Shown here piece by piece: positions 19,205 through 27,782 of a stretch of DNA of 64,000 nucleotides (position 1 is the stretch's first letter; each line of letters opens with the position of its first letter). The translations under genes and the position numbers were made by a program. This DNA comes from Pseudanabaena sp. PCC 6802. GTDB taxonomy: Bacteria; Cyanobacteriota; Cyanobacteriia; Pseudanabaenales; Pseudanabaenaceae. The stretch spans positions 3,406,868 to 3,470,867 of the forward strand of contig NZ_KB235914.1 in NCBI RefSeq assembly GCF_000332175.1, read 5' to 3'. The notes beneath the pieces were generated by a model. The model saw nothing but the letters and a program-made list of their open reading frames with translations. It did not search any database and was not told the DNA's origin.

Positions 19205-19307
19205 ATTTTTTACAGCCACAAATCCTTCACCCGAGTAGGGTGAATTTACTACTTTAGGCTGTACTCGTTTCTGTTAATATTTGTAAAAGTTAATAATGTT
19301 TGTTTAA

Positions 19308-19313
19308 TATAAT
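19308..19313 (+). promoter_or_regulatory. Possible -10 box of the ycf39-like gene
   Basis: TATAAT ends 10 bases before the ATG at 19324, in a very AT-rich stretch. If used, transcription would start almost at the start codon, giving a nearly leaderless mRNA. No well-spaced -35 box was found. Confidence 0.3.
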
Positions 19314-19323
19314 ATAAAGTCCT

Positions 19324-20277
19324 ATGAGCTTACTGATCGTTGGTGCGACAGGTACACTTGGTCGCCAAATTACTCGTCACGCGCTAGATCGGGAGCTTAA
19401 GGTCAAATGCTTAGTACGCAACTCTCAAAAAGCGGGCTTTCTGAAGGAGTGGGGCGCAGATCTAATTGTCGGAAACCTTACCAAACCGGACACCATTGAG
19501 AAAGCTATGGAAGGTGTCACGCAGGTAATCGATGCTGCGACCACCAGAGCAACCGACGCACTCAGAATTAAGGAAGTGGACTGGACTGGTAAAGTGTCTC
19601 TGATTCAGGCGGCAGAAAAAGCTAACGTGGAAAAATTTGTCTTTTTCTCGATTCTGAATGCAGAGAAATATCCCAACGTCCCTTTAATGGATATTAAACA
19701 CTGTACGGAGAAGTTCCTAGCCCAAACCAAACTCAATTACACTATCCTCAGACCCTGTGGGTTTATGCAAGGTCTGATCGGTCAATATGCTATCCCCATT
19801 CTGGAAAACCAAACTGTTTGGATCACGGGCGAAACATCCCCGATCGCTTACATGAATACCCAGGATATTGCCAAATTTGCGATCGCAGCGCTAGCGCTCG
19901 AACCAGCCAAACGCCAAACCTATGCGATCGCCGGGCCTAAGACCTGGTCGCCCAGCGAGATCGTACGTCTGTGCGAGCGCCTATCAGGACGTACTGCTCG
20001 TACGGCCAATATGCCAATTGGCCTGCTCAGGTTTGTCCGCAATGTCACAAGCGCCTTTGAATGGGGTTGGAGCATATCAGAGCGCATGGCATTTAGCGAA
20101 GTTCTGGCTAGCGGCATACCTTTAGCGGCAGATATGGATGAGACCTGTCAAATTTTTGGTATCGACACAGCCGAGCTAACTACGCTTGAGTCATACCTAC
20201 AAGAATACTTCGCCCGCATTCTGCGCAAGCTCAAAGAACTTGACTACAAAGAAACAAAAGTGAAAGCGCCCTTCTAA
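19324..20277 (+). CDS. ycf39: Ycf39-like NAD(P)-binding photosystem II assembly factor
   Basis: Atypical short-chain dehydrogenase/NmrA-fold protein of 317 residues. Ycf39 works with high-light-inducible proteins in early photosystem II assembly and chlorophyll delivery to D1. The nucleotide loop GATGTLG (residues 7-13) is intact; later landmarks are FVFFSILNAEKYPNVPLMDIK in two parts, LRPCGFMQGLIGQYA and SPIAYMNTQDIA, all typical of the Ycf39 group, and the C-terminus is basic. The usual YxxxK catalytic pair of classical dehydrogenases is absent, as is normal here. A lone gene, with the pyruvate dehydrogenase E2 gene 101 bases downstream. Confidence 0.88.
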   Translation: MSLLIVGATGTLGRQITRHALDRELKVKCLVRNSQKAGFLKEWGADLIVGNLTKPDTIEKAMEGVTQVIDAATTRATDALRIKEVDWTGKVSLIQAAEKANVEKFVFFSILNAEKYPNVPLMDIKHCTEKFLAQTKLNYTILRPCGFMQGLIGQYAIPILENQTVWITGETSPIAYMNTQDIAKFAIAALALEPAKRQTYAIAGPKTWSPSEIVRLCERLSGRTARTANMPIGLLRFVRNVTSAFEWGWSISERMAFSEVLASGIPLAADMDETCQIFGIDTAELTTLESYLQEYFARILRKLKELDYKETKVKAPF

Positions 20278-20378
20278 AGGTATGGGGGTTGGGAAAGAGA
20301 GTTTATAGCGACCCAAAACAAGATAGTATTGATCCTGGCATTTTGTGCCCATAACCCTTATATGTCTGACGTATAACT

Positions 20379-21671
20379 ATGATTCACGAGATATTCATGC
20401 CTGCCCTAAGCTCTACAATGACGGAGGGCAAGATTACATCCTGGCTGAAGTCGCCTGGCGACAAGCTGGAGAAAGGCGACATTGTCGTGGTTGTAGAATC
20501 CGACAAGGCGGATATGGATGTGGAAACCTTCTATGAGGGTTATTTAGCTAAAATTGTCGTCCCCGCTGGCGAAGTGGCGGCGGTTGGTAGCGCGATCGCC
20601 TACGTGGCTGAAACTGAGGCGGAAATTGCTGAAGCGGAGCAGAAAGCTTCCAGCACTAATGGTTCTAGTGCCGCTACCGTCTCTACACCAGCGGTAGCAC
20701 CCGTGGCGGCGGCTGTAGGAGCAATACCCGATGTAATTACCACCCCCCCCGCACCTATTAGAACTAGCGATCGCATAATTGCTTCGCCCCGCGCTAAGCG
20801 TCTAGCTAAAGATCGTCGCATCGATCTCGGCACCATTAGAGGTACGGGGCCCAATGGTCGCATTACAGCAGCGGATATTGAGAGCTTGCTCAAGCCATCT
20901 GCTCCCTCTATTACCCAACCTGCAATCGCGGCTCAACCTGCTGGCAGCTATACCCCCCCTGCGGCGATCGCGTCACCTGGTTATGCACCCGTTCAACCTG
21001 GTACGGTACAGCCTTTGACCACGCTCCAAAGTGCCGTGGTACGCAATATGAATGCGAGTTTGAGCGTCCCCACTTACCATGTGGGCTATACGATTACTAC
21101 AACAGAACTCGATCGGCTCTACAAGCAAATTAAGTCCAAGGGTGTTACCATGACTGCTTTGCTGGCAAAAGCTGTAGCAGTAACGCTGAAAAAGCATCCA
21201 CTCCTCAATTCAGCTTTTACAGAACAGGGGATTGCCCACAAGGGCGATATTAATGTAGCTGTAGCTGTGGCAATGGATGATGGTGGTTTAATTACACCAG
21301 TCTTGCCTCGCGCCGACCAGATGGATATCTATAGCTTGTCGCGCCATTGGAAGAACCTCGTAGAACGGGCGCGAGCCAAGCAACTGCAACCGGAGGAATA
21401 TTCGACTGGCACGTTTACGATTTCTAATCTAGGCATGTTTGGTGTCGATCGCTTTGATGCGATTCTCCCACCCGGTACGGGCGCGATTCTGGCGATCGGA
21501 GCATCGATTCCGACTGTAGTAGCGACATCTGACGGTGCGATCGCCGTACGCAATCAAATGCAAGTAAATATCACCTGCGATCATCGCGTCATCTATGGCG
21601 CTCATGCAGCACAATTCCTCCAGGATCTAGCCAAACTGATCGAAACTAACGCTCAGTCCTTAGCGCTTTAG
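20379..21671 (+). CDS. pdhC: Dihydrolipoamide acetyltransferase, E2 of pyruvate dehydrogenase
   Basis: Transfers the acetyl group from lipoyl-lysine to CoA in the pyruvate dehydrogenase complex. 430 residues: one lipoyl domain (1-75; lipoylated Lys43 in ESDKADMDVE), an Ala/Pro-rich linker, the E3-binding domain (about 128-165, ASPRAKRLAKDRRIDL and GTGPNGRI), a second linker, and the catalytic domain (about 210-430). The active-site motif is HRVIYG with His402; Tyr replaces the Asp of the usual HRxxDG, as in plastid-type E2 proteins. A lipoate ligase-like protein is encoded at 28267. Family certain; assignment to pyruvate rather than oxoglutarate follows from the plastid-like sequence. Confidence 0.92.
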   Translation: MIHEIFMPALSSTMTEGKITSWLKSPGDKLEKGDIVVVVESDKADMDVETFYEGYLAKIVVPAGEVAAVGSAIAYVAETEAEIAEAEQKASSTNGSSAATVSTPAVAPVAAAVGAIPDVITTPPAPIRTSDRIIASPRAKRLAKDRRIDLGTIRGTGPNGRITAADIESLLKPSAPSITQPAIAAQPAGSYTPPAAIASPGYAPVQPGTVQPLTTLQSAVVRNMNASLSVPTYHVGYTITTTELDRLYKQIKSKGVTMTALLAKAVAVTLKKHPLLNSAFTEQGIAHKGDINVAVAVAMDDGGLITPVLPRADQMDIYSLSRHWKNLVERARAKQLQPEEYSTGTFTISNLGMFGVDRFDAILPPGTGAILAIGASIPTVVATSDGAIAVRNQMQVNITCDHRVIYGAHAAQFLQDLAKLIETNAQSLAL

Positions 21672-21749
21672 TGAAAGTCAGTTTATGAGAGGTATAAGGG
21701 AAATTTTCAGAAGTGGCAAGTGATAGAACCTAAGTAGCAATTAAACTAA

Positions 21750-21962
21750 TCACTTGCCAAAAACTTCGTCTTCTTTGCCAATCCACCATTCTCCTAGGTT
21801 GACTGAATCTTGATGGAGTTCTCGAACAGATTGGAAGTATTCTTCAGGAGAAAGATAATCCCGATTCTCTTTAAGCATTTGGAGGCGCAACAGCACCAAA
21901 AGCCAAGGCTTGGAAATGCCATCAGTTGCTTCAATATATCTCGCTAAATCCCGACTATTCAT
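21750..21962 (-). CDS. Small hypothetical protein, 70 residues
   Basis: Family not recognised. Helical and acidic, with MNSRDLARYIEA at the start and GEWWIGKEDEVFGK at the end. It lies 44 bases downstream of the HEAT-repeat gene on the same strand, so cotranscription is likely. There is no membrane segment or metal motif. Confidence 0.5.
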   Translation of the reverse strand: MNSRDLARYIEATDGISKPWLLVLLRLQMLKENRDYLSPEEYFQSVRELHQDSVNLGEWWIGKEDEVFGK

Positions 21963-22006
21963 AGGTAATGACTCAATATTAACCTTCTTACCAATTTTGG
22001 GATCTC

Positions 22007-22663
22007 CTATACTAGACCCTCCAAGGTGGCTCCAACAACTCGATAATCGGAATCATACCGCAAGTCCAGTAAAGCAGCTTTCGCCCGAGGCTCGTCAAAG
22101 GAGCTCAAGACTCTGGCTACTTGTGCCCGGATTTCTCCATCGTCGGCATTAGCAAGGGATAGCAAAACAGCTAGAGCCTCTGACTCTTGAGGTGTTCCCT
22201 GGAGTTGTCCTAAATTAGCGATCGCAGCTAACTTGACCTCCCGGTTATTTCCCTCGACACCCCAACGACAGAGCTTTAGAAGCCCGTCGGGGTACTCATT
22301 CCCCTCCACAGAAGCCAGAATGCTCTGTCGCACCAGCCAGTTAGAATCTCGTTCAAATAATTTCAGCAAATGAGGGATAGCTGACTCCCCGTATTTGGCA
22401 AGAGAATTAGCAGCCTCAGCTCGGACATTAGAATCAGTGTCGTATTCGAGCAAGTCCAGTAACGCCTCAAAAGCTTCCTCCGTCTGCTTCCGCCCCAGAC
22501 CTATTGCTACAAAGGAGCGAATGATAAATTCTTTGTCACTCATCCGCCGCCTGAGTAAAGGGACGACCACTTCAGGGGCGTAGTGCCTCAATTCGGTAAT
22601 TGCCCTCATGCGCTCTTGAGGATTTGGGCTGTCGAGGTAGGCTTCAATTTGGCGTAGTTCCAT
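22007..22663 (-). CDS. HEAT-repeat protein
   Basis: About 218 residues from the ATG at 22663 (MELRQIEAYL); an ATG 24 bases further upstream is also possible. At least five HEAT/PBS-lyase-type repeats of about 31 residues are visible, with patterns such as FIIRSFVAIGLGR, SNVRAEAANSLAKYG, WLVRQSILASVEG, REVKLAAIANLGQL and GEIRAQVARVLSSF. Such repeats form a curved helical scaffold. In cyanobacteria some members help attach bilins to phycobiliproteins, but nothing nearby supports that here. It is followed by a 70-residue ORF. Confidence 0.8.
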   Translation of the reverse strand: MELRQIEAYLDSPNPQERMRAITELRHYAPEVVVPLLRRRMSDKEFIIRSFVAIGLGRKQTEEAFEALLDLLEYDTDSNVRAEAANSLAKYGESAIPHLLKLFERDSNWLVRQSILASVEGNEYPDGLLKLCRWGVEGNNREVKLAAIANLGQLQGTPQESEALAVLLSLANADDGEIRAQVARVLSSFDEPRAKAALLDLRYDSDYRVVGATLEGLV

Positions 22664-22687
22664 AGTCTCCTCAGGAATATTCAACAA

Positions 22688-23131
22688 AATTTACATTTAT
22701 TTTACATTTCTTTACATTAAAGAGCAAGGGGACAACTGAGTTCGATCGGGAATACCAGCCGCTAAAATCATTATTTTACAGGGTTTTGCTGAAGACGGAC
22801 TTTATTTATTGCCAGAAGCCGAGTGCTAGCCTTGACTGTGGGCTGTTAAAATCTTCGCTCATATGGGGTAATAGGTGGAGCTATTTAACGGGCTTGCCTG
22901 GAATCTTTGCAGTGGCAAGATAAAAATTTTTCATGTATACGATTTTCACCTGCTTGCCGATATGAGCGTTTACTTTAAAGGAACTTAGATACGGAAAGTG
23001 CGCTCCATACATTTCTCTCAATTGCAAAAGTCAAGCTTTTCAAGATTTTTAACGTTTTCTAAAGTTTCTGTCAAATAGGCTACAAAATGTTAGAAATTAG
23101 AAGTGGAGCTGGAAATAGGAGATGTAGTCTT
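22688..23131. other. AT-rich intergenic region
   Basis: Divergent promoter space between the HEAT gene and the repeat-protein gene at 23132. It starts with repeated TTTACATTT/TTTACATTA motifs (22690-22720). No gene or RNA recognised. Confidence 0.5.
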
Positions 23132-23452
23132 ATGAGTACCGCCGACGAAACCAGAGAATTGTTAACTCAAGAACGCTTGGGAGCAGAACGATCGCAGCAA
23201 AACATGCTGGAACGAACTGCCGAAGCACTGGCACACGGCTCTGGCAAGCTTACGGAAGCAGCGAGAGAGGAAATCGCCCAAGCGCGTCTAGAAGCAGAGC
23301 GATCGCAAGAAATCATCCTCGAACGGGTAACTGAAGCTCTAGAACAGTCAGAAGGCCCAGTAAACGAAGCAGGAAGGGAGTTACTGACTCAAGAAAGGTT
23401 AAAAGCCGAGCAGAGGCAGCAAACTGTTCTCCAGCGCGCTACTGAAACCTGA
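23132..23452 (+). CDS. Tandem-repeat helical protein, 106 residues
   Basis: Start ATG at 23132, preceded by AGGAG about 9 bases upstream; a frame starting at 23087 has no comparable signal. The protein consists of three repeats of about 35 residues: (E/Q)ERLGAERSQQNMLERTAEAL, ARLEAERSQEIILERVTEAL and ERLKAEQRQQTVLQRATET. It is highly charged, with no Cys, Pro or aromatic residues to speak of, so it should form a long amphipathic helix or coiled coil. Family not recognised. A stem-loop follows at 23465. Function unknown; a scaffold or stress-type role would be speculation. Confidence 0.65.
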   Translation: MSTADETRELLTQERLGAERSQQNMLERTAEALAHGSGKLTEAAREEIAQARLEAERSQEIILERVTEALEQSEGPVNEAGRELLTQERLKAEQRQQTVLQRATET

Positions 23453-23464
23453 ATATCGAATGCA

Positions 23465-23504
23465 GGAGGGTAAGGGAACTTGCTGAGAGGCATCCTCACC
23501 CTCC
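23465..23504 (+). terminator. Stem-loop after the tandem-repeat gene
   Basis: GGAGGGTAAGG pairs with CCTCACCCTCC (10 of 11 bases) around an 18-base loop, followed by GATTTTA. It begins 13 bases after the stop codon. Confidence 0.55.
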
Positions 23505-23744
23505 CGATTTTACGGATTTATTCCCTTGCTGAAATTTCAACGAGAAATTTCTCGGCTGTGGGATTTGCAAAATTAAGCAAAATTTTATCTCGATCTTATA
23601 TCCTCGATCTATGCTAGGAACAGGAGTGAAGAATCGAGAGCATCTTGAGTTTGCACTGCCATAACCTTACCGATACTACCATTGTTAAAGGGAGGCGCGT
23701 AGGTCTGACTGTTATAAAAAATCAGCATAAAATACATAAAACTT

Positions 23745-23900
23745 ATGTCTTCCAAAAAAATAAATCGCACTAACTGGTTTGAGATATTCGGCTACGGCCT
23801 GGCGATCGCGATCGGTATAGGCTGGGGCTTGAGTGGAATTATCAATTTACCAAAGCCTCAAGAACAAGTAGCCCCACAGAATACCAAGTCTGATTATTAA
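23745..23900 (+). CDS. 51-residue single-span membrane protein, coupled to ABC ATPase
   Basis: Starts at ATG 23745 with a basic N-terminus (SSKKINRTNWF), followed by one membrane helix (about residues 12-32, YGLAIAIGIGWGLSGII) and a short polar tail. Its stop TAA overlaps the next start in TAATG, so translation is probably coupled to the ABC ATPase gene at 23900. No family recognised. It may be a small subunit or regulator of the transporter, judged from position only. Confidence 0.6.
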   Translation: MSSKKINRTNWFEIFGYGLAIAIGIGWGLSGIINLPKPQEQVAPQNTKSDY

Positions 23901-24703
23901 TGCGATCGCCCTTTAATCAGATCGATCTAAGCGAACCAACTAGAAAAGTTGCGATTCAATTTCGCCATGTTTCCTATGGGGTGAAACAACAGCAAATTCT
24001 GCGCAACTTGCATCTGCATGTTTATGAGGGCGAAATGCTGGTTTTGTTGGGGACTAGCGGTTGTGGCAAAACTACGACTTTGAAACTAATCAATCGTTCG
24101 ATCGAGCCATCGGATGGCGAAGTGATAGTTGAGGGGCGCTCTACGCAACAGTGGCAGCCAATCGCACTCCGCCGTCGCATCGGCTACACGATCCAGGAAA
24201 CTGGGCTATTTCCCCATTTCAGCGTGGCGCGTAATATTGCACTGGTGCCGACATTAGAAGGCTGGCATCGCGATCGCATTGTCAAGCGCGTGCGCGAATT
24301 ACTTGAGTTAGTGGGACTAGAACCCCAAAAATTTGCCCAACGCTATCCCCACGAGCTATCGGGCGGGCAGAAGCAACGGGTTGGTGTAGCGCGAGCGCTC
24401 GCTGCCGATCCTCCTATCGTGCTGATGGACGAACCATTTGGAGCGCTGGATTTGCTGACGCGATTGGAGATCCAGAAGGAATTTCGCCAACTGCAACAAC
24501 AACTGGGCAAGACAGTGGTTTTTGTCACCCACGATATCCAGGAAGCATTTTTTCTGGCCGAGCGCATCGGTCTGATGCATGAGGGACAATTAGTAGAGCT
24601 AGGTTCTAAACAAGAATTTCTGCGATCGCCCGTTCCAGAAGTACGCGCTTTTGTGCAATGTCTGGAAACACTAAAGCAATCTCTTATATTGCCTGGAGAG
24701 TAG
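23900..24703 (+). CDS. ABC transporter ATPase, osmoprotectant (OpuCA-like)
   Basis: Energises uptake of a quaternary amine or similar solute. 267 residues: Walker A GTSGCGKTT (51-59), Q loop TIQETGLFPHFSV, signature LSGGQKQRVGVARAL, Walker B IVLMDEPFGALD and the switch HD in VTHDIQEA. The pattern EIQKEFRQLQQQLGKT is typical of the glycine-betaine/proline class. It lacks the C-terminal CBS domains of many OpuCA/ProV proteins. The permease gene follows after 33 bases. No substrate-binding protein is encoded nearby. Confidence 0.88.
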   Translation: MRSPFNQIDLSEPTRKVAIQFRHVSYGVKQQQILRNLHLHVYEGEMLVLLGTSGCGKTTTLKLINRSIEPSDGEVIVEGRSTQQWQPIALRRRIGYTIQETGLFPHFSVARNIALVPTLEGWHRDRIVKRVRELLELVGLEPQKFAQRYPHELSGGQKQRVGVARALAADPPIVLMDEPFGALDLLTRLEIQKEFRQLQQQLGKTVVFVTHDIQEAFFLAERIGLMHEGQLVELGSKQEFLRSPVPEVRAFVQCLETLKQSLILPGE

Positions 24704-24736
24704 AATGATAGTTTATGAGTTGGTGGATGGAGCCTA

Positions 24737-25384
24737 GTGAACTTTCTAGAATTTTTCTCTCGCTTTGGTGCAGAAATACTCCAACGCAGTTGGGAGCATC
24801 TATTTTTAGTTGGGATATCCAGTGGCATGGCAATTCTAATTGGCATACCGCTAGGTATTCTCATTACACGCCAACCTGCTTTGCGGAAAACAGTTATTGG
24901 CTTTGCTAATGTCGTACAGACAATTCCTAGTTTGGCATTATTTGGTTTCTTGATTCCCATTCCCTTCATTGGTGGAATTGGTTCGCGCACGGCAATTATT
25001 GCTCTATTTCTTTATGCTCTCCTCCCAATTATCCGTAACACATACGTGGGCATCACCAGCGTCGATCCTGCCATTCGCGAAGCAGGCAAGGCGATGGGTA
25101 TGACTGACTGGCAGCTATTGACGCAAGTGGAAATACCGCTATCCTTGGGAGTAATTCTGGCTGGCGTGCGAGTAGCTGTAGTGATTTCTGTCGGTATTGC
25201 TCCCATTGCTGCTGCGATCGGAGCGGGAGGTTTGGGTGAATTTATTTTTAGGGGAGTGGCTGTGGTCGATAATCAACAGATTTTAGCGGGTGCAATTCCG
25301 GCTGCGTTGATGGCATTGCTAATCGATCTAGGTTTGGGACAGATCGAACGCCGATTTATCGCTCCTATTTCCAATAAAGTCTAG
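24737..25384 (+). CDS. ABC transporter permease, osmoprotectant (OpuCB-like)
   Basis: 215 residues from a GTG preceded by GGATGGAG. About five or six membrane helices; the EAA-type motif contacting the ATPase is AIREAGKAMGMTDWQLL (about residues 113-129). IAAAIGAGGLGEFIFRG is typical of this permease class. The stop TAG lies inside a 10-base repeat (AAGTCTAGTG) that borders an IS fragment, so the last codons sit exactly at an insertion or deletion scar. The protein end still looks complete (FIAPISNKV). Confidence 0.87.
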   Translation: MNFLEFFSRFGAEILQRSWEHLFLVGISSGMAILIGIPLGILITRQPALRKTVIGFANVVQTIPSLALFGFLIPIPFIGGIGSRTAIIALFLYALLPIIRNTYVGITSVDPAIREAGKAMGMTDWQLLTQVEIPLSLGVILAGVRVAVVISVGIAPIAAAIGAGGLGEFIFRGVAVVDNQQILAGAIPAALMALLIDLGLGQIERRFIAPISNKV

Positions 25385-25929
25385 TGCTCGTCCCGTTTTG
25401 CTTTATCCTGCGATCGCGCAATCCGACGCTCCGTGCCATCAACGACAAACTCTAACCCCGGACAGGCTGCCAACACTTGCTTCAGGCGATACGCTCTGCG
25501 TTCTGGCAACAGTTGCTCATATCCGAGTGCCTGATTCAACACTCCTGTTAAGCGATGTATCCATTCATGCGCTTGCGCTTGCCCAATCCCAAACAAATAT
25601 CCTTGCACTGCTTGCGTGGGATACTGCCGAAAGTAAAACAGAATGAACAACAGCTTGTCTTGCGTTTCGAGCAGTTCTGCCTTGCGCCCTCCTCCATATC
25701 TGCGCAGGCGATTGTCTCGCTTCTTGTAATGCTGGGTTAGATAGTCTTGCCATGCCCGCTCAAAGCTGACTAGTAATTGCGCAAATTCCGATCTACTCAG
25801 TCCGGTTAAGCTCTGTAATATGCGTGGTTTGTTTTGTAATTCTTTGTAGCTCAGCATTGCTTTTGCGACCATTAAGTCAGCAACCTATCTTATCAGCTTC
25901 TGACTATTTATTTCCGATTAAGTCTAGTG
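25377..25929 (-). mobile_element. IS5-type insertion sequence remnant between 10-bp direct repeats
   Basis: AAGTCTAGTG occurs at 25377-25386 and again at 25920-25929. The 533 bases between hold the N-terminal half of a transposase on the minus strand (25381-25872). The element has lost its right half, including most of the catalytic domain. The repeats could be a target-site duplication or the product of a deletion joining two such sites. Confidence 0.65.
25381..25872 (-). pseudogene. IS5-family transposase, C-terminally truncated
   Basis: 163 residues. The helix-turn-helix N-terminal domain (LTGLSRSEFAQLLVSFE) is followed by RRYGGGRKAELLETQDKLLF and VVDGTERRI, where the Asp is the first residue of the DDE triad. 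The frame stops at DKAKRDEH, before the other two acidic residues. It overlaps the end of the OpuCB-like gene by four bases on the other strand. Inactive. Confidence 0.85.
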
Positions 25930-25963
25930 ATAAAAATCGCATCCCCAATCTACAAAACGAAAA

Positions 25964-26012
25964 CTGGCGATCGCTCCCATCTCGATTTCCATCTTGAAAT
26001 AGCGATCGCCAG
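25964..26012 (-). terminator. Rho-independent terminator of the TPR gene
   Basis: On the minus strand CTGGCGATCGCT pairs perfectly with AGCGATCGCCAG (12 bp), followed by TTTTCGTTTTG. It lies 24 bases past the stop codon of the gene at 26036. Both arms contain the HIP1 octamer. Confidence 0.75.
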
Positions 26013-26035
26013 AGATTACCACTTTGCCTTAACTA

Positions 26036-26914
26036 CTAGCACTTAGAGTTACTCAGCGATGAGTACTCGCTATTAATCTGTTTGGTTAGCTCGGGTGGGA
26101 GTTGCTTTGACTTATCCAGAGCTTGGCGATACTCTTTCTTGGCGGCTTCTACACCGCTACATCCCTTCATCCACAGAATTTGCCCCTTGAGATAACGCAG
26201 TTCGGGGTTCTCGGGAGCGGCAGCTAGTGCTTTGTCAACCGCATCAAGTGCTTCTGTGGGCTTTTTAGCATCGCGATATCCCAGAGCGATACCGCGATAC
26301 TTTAAGTAGTCCGGTGCCGCATTGCGGAGGCTAGATAAAGCTTTTTCCAAATCGGATGGAAAAACAGAGGCAATCAGCATATCCATGTAGCCCTTAATCA
26401 GATTCAGTTCCGGATCGTTGGGGTCGATATCCTGGGCGGTTTCGATTTCTTTAAGTAGCTTATCTACCAAGCCCAAGGCTGCGGGCGCACCACTGACCAC
26501 ACCCTGGGAAGTGACTATGTAACCTGCTTCCAGCAGGTAACTCACGCCAGTGTAGAGGTGACCGCGCAGCTTATCAGTGCCCAACAGTTTCTGGGCAGCA
26601 GCACGGGTTTTGTTGGTGTAGATCTGCATGCTAGCCAGGTCTTTTTCGATGTAAGCCATCGATGCCCGCATCCCCTGTGCTAAAGGATCGTCAGCCTCAT
26701 TGCGTAAGGCTTTATTTAATTGTCTAGCAGCAGCATTATAGTCGCCTTGCTTAAACATCAGTTCAAAGGCGGCTTGCGTATCAGACCCGATTGGTTTTGG
26801 GTTTCTAGTACGGAAAGGATCGCCGGCTGAGGCGGGTAAGGCGATCGCAGAGGCAAGCAAGGCAGCCAGCAGGGGAGTCGAGACTATTGGCAGAAATCGC
26901 TTCATACACTTCAT
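26036..26914 (-). CDS. Exported TPR-repeat protein
   Basis: 292 residues from the ATG at 26914, which has AGG 8 bases upstream; the open frame extends to 26998 without such support. A signal peptide covers residues 1-30 (MKRFLPIVSTPLLAALLASA then ALPASAGD). The mature part is helical, with TPR units (QAAFELMFKQGDYNAAARQL, PNDPELNLIKGYMDML, PTEALDAVDKALAAAPENPE, and others). It probably binds partner proteins in the periplasm or thylakoid lumen. I recall similar exported TPR proteins in other cyanobacteria, with no assigned function. Ends at a strong terminator. Confidence 0.8.
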   Translation of the reverse strand: MKCMKRFLPIVSTPLLAALLASAIALPASAGDPFRTRNPKPIGSDTQAAFELMFKQGDYNAAARQLNKALRNEADDPLAQGMRASMAYIEKDLASMQIYTNKTRAAAQKLLGTDKLRGHLYTGVSYLLEAGYIVTSQGVVSGAPAALGLVDKLLKEIETAQDIDPNDPELNLIKGYMDMLIASVFPSDLEKALSSLRNAAPDYLKYRGIALGYRDAKKPTEALDAVDKALAAAPENPELRYLKGQILWMKGCSGVEAAKKEYRQALDKSKQLPPELTKQINSEYSSLSNSKC

Positions 26915-27071
26915 AGAATTTACCTGTTTATACGTTCGGCTAGGGCAATATGTACAGTAGATAGTTTGAGTAGTGATAGGCTGTCTTGAGTCGTGCATAC
27001 TAAACTAGCCACCCTAGCCTATGCACCCAGTCGCAAGACGCAACCTATTTGTGGGGGTTCCTTTATATTTT

Positions 27072-27710
27072 ATGCTGTCAATTCAAAATCTGATTTACCA
27101 CCCTCCGGCTACCCCCGAGCCGATTTTAAAAGGAATTTCCCTCGAATTAGCACCGCAGGAGTTGGGGTTAGTTGTCGGTCCTAGCGGTTCGGGTAAAAGT
27201 ACCCTACTAGAAATTTTAGCTGGTTTTGTGGAGTGGCACAGTGGGGGGATTTATTGGCGCAGTCAAGACTTAACGCCAGATCGCCTGCAACAGTTATGCG
27301 GGTTGGTGTTTCAGTTCCCCGAGCGCCATTTCTGCGGCAATACAGTCCTGGAAGAACTGCGGCTGGGGCATATCGACCTGGAGGGCGATCGCCTCGATGC
27401 AGCATTGCAAGCGGTTGGTTTAGAGCAGATACCGCTGAGTACGTCTCCAAACTCGCTGAGTGGCGGCCAGCAACGCCGCCTGGCTCTGGCAGTACAGCTA
27501 ATTCGGCAACCAGCGTTGTTGTTGCTAGACGAACCAACCGCAGGCTTAGATTGGTCGATGCGCCGCCAATTAATCAAATTATTAGAAAAACTTAAGAAAG
27601 ACTGGACTTTATTAGTAGTCAGCCACGAACCAGAGGAACTGAAGTCTCTGGCAGATCGCAGTTGGCGGATCTCGCATGGCAGCGTTACGCCTTTGGTTGG
27701 TAATTCTTAA
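27072..27710 (+). CDS. ECF-type ABC transporter ATPase (plant ABCI11-like)
   Basis: 212 residues from the ATG at 27072 (MLSIQNLIYHPP); the frame extends 17 codons further upstream but that part is not family-like. Walker A GPSGSGKST, Q-loop region FQFPERHFCGNTVLEEL (typical of EcfA/CbiO), signature LSGGQQRRLALAVQL, Walker B LLLLDEPTAGLDW and switch SHE are present. ECF ATPases pair with a second ATPase and an EcfT membrane protein to take up vitamins or metals. The likely partner ATPase is at 61841; no EcfT gene is in the window. Confidence 0.8.
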   Translation: MLSIQNLIYHPPATPEPILKGISLELAPQELGLVVGPSGSGKSTLLEILAGFVEWHSGGIYWRSQDLTPDRLQQLCGLVFQFPERHFCGNTVLEELRLGHIDLEGDRLDAALQAVGLEQIPLSTSPNSLSGGQQRRLALAVQLIRQPALLLLDEPTAGLDWSMRRQLIKLLEKLKKDWTLLVVSHEPEELKSLADRSWRISHGSVTPLVGNS

Positions 27711-27782
27711 TGTAGGTTTAACATGGGCAAACTGCGGTCTCTGGTATAGAGTTAAATCATGACCCTTTAAGATGAGCAAATT

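Noticed and set aside
18635-19323. Intact genomic island at tRNA-Asp
   Set aside because: Only two broken genes are present and no repeat of the tRNA 3' end was found downstream.
23900-25384. Binding-protein domain fused to the osmoprotectant permease
   Set aside because: The permease ends after the membrane part; no periplasmic domain follows before the IS scar.
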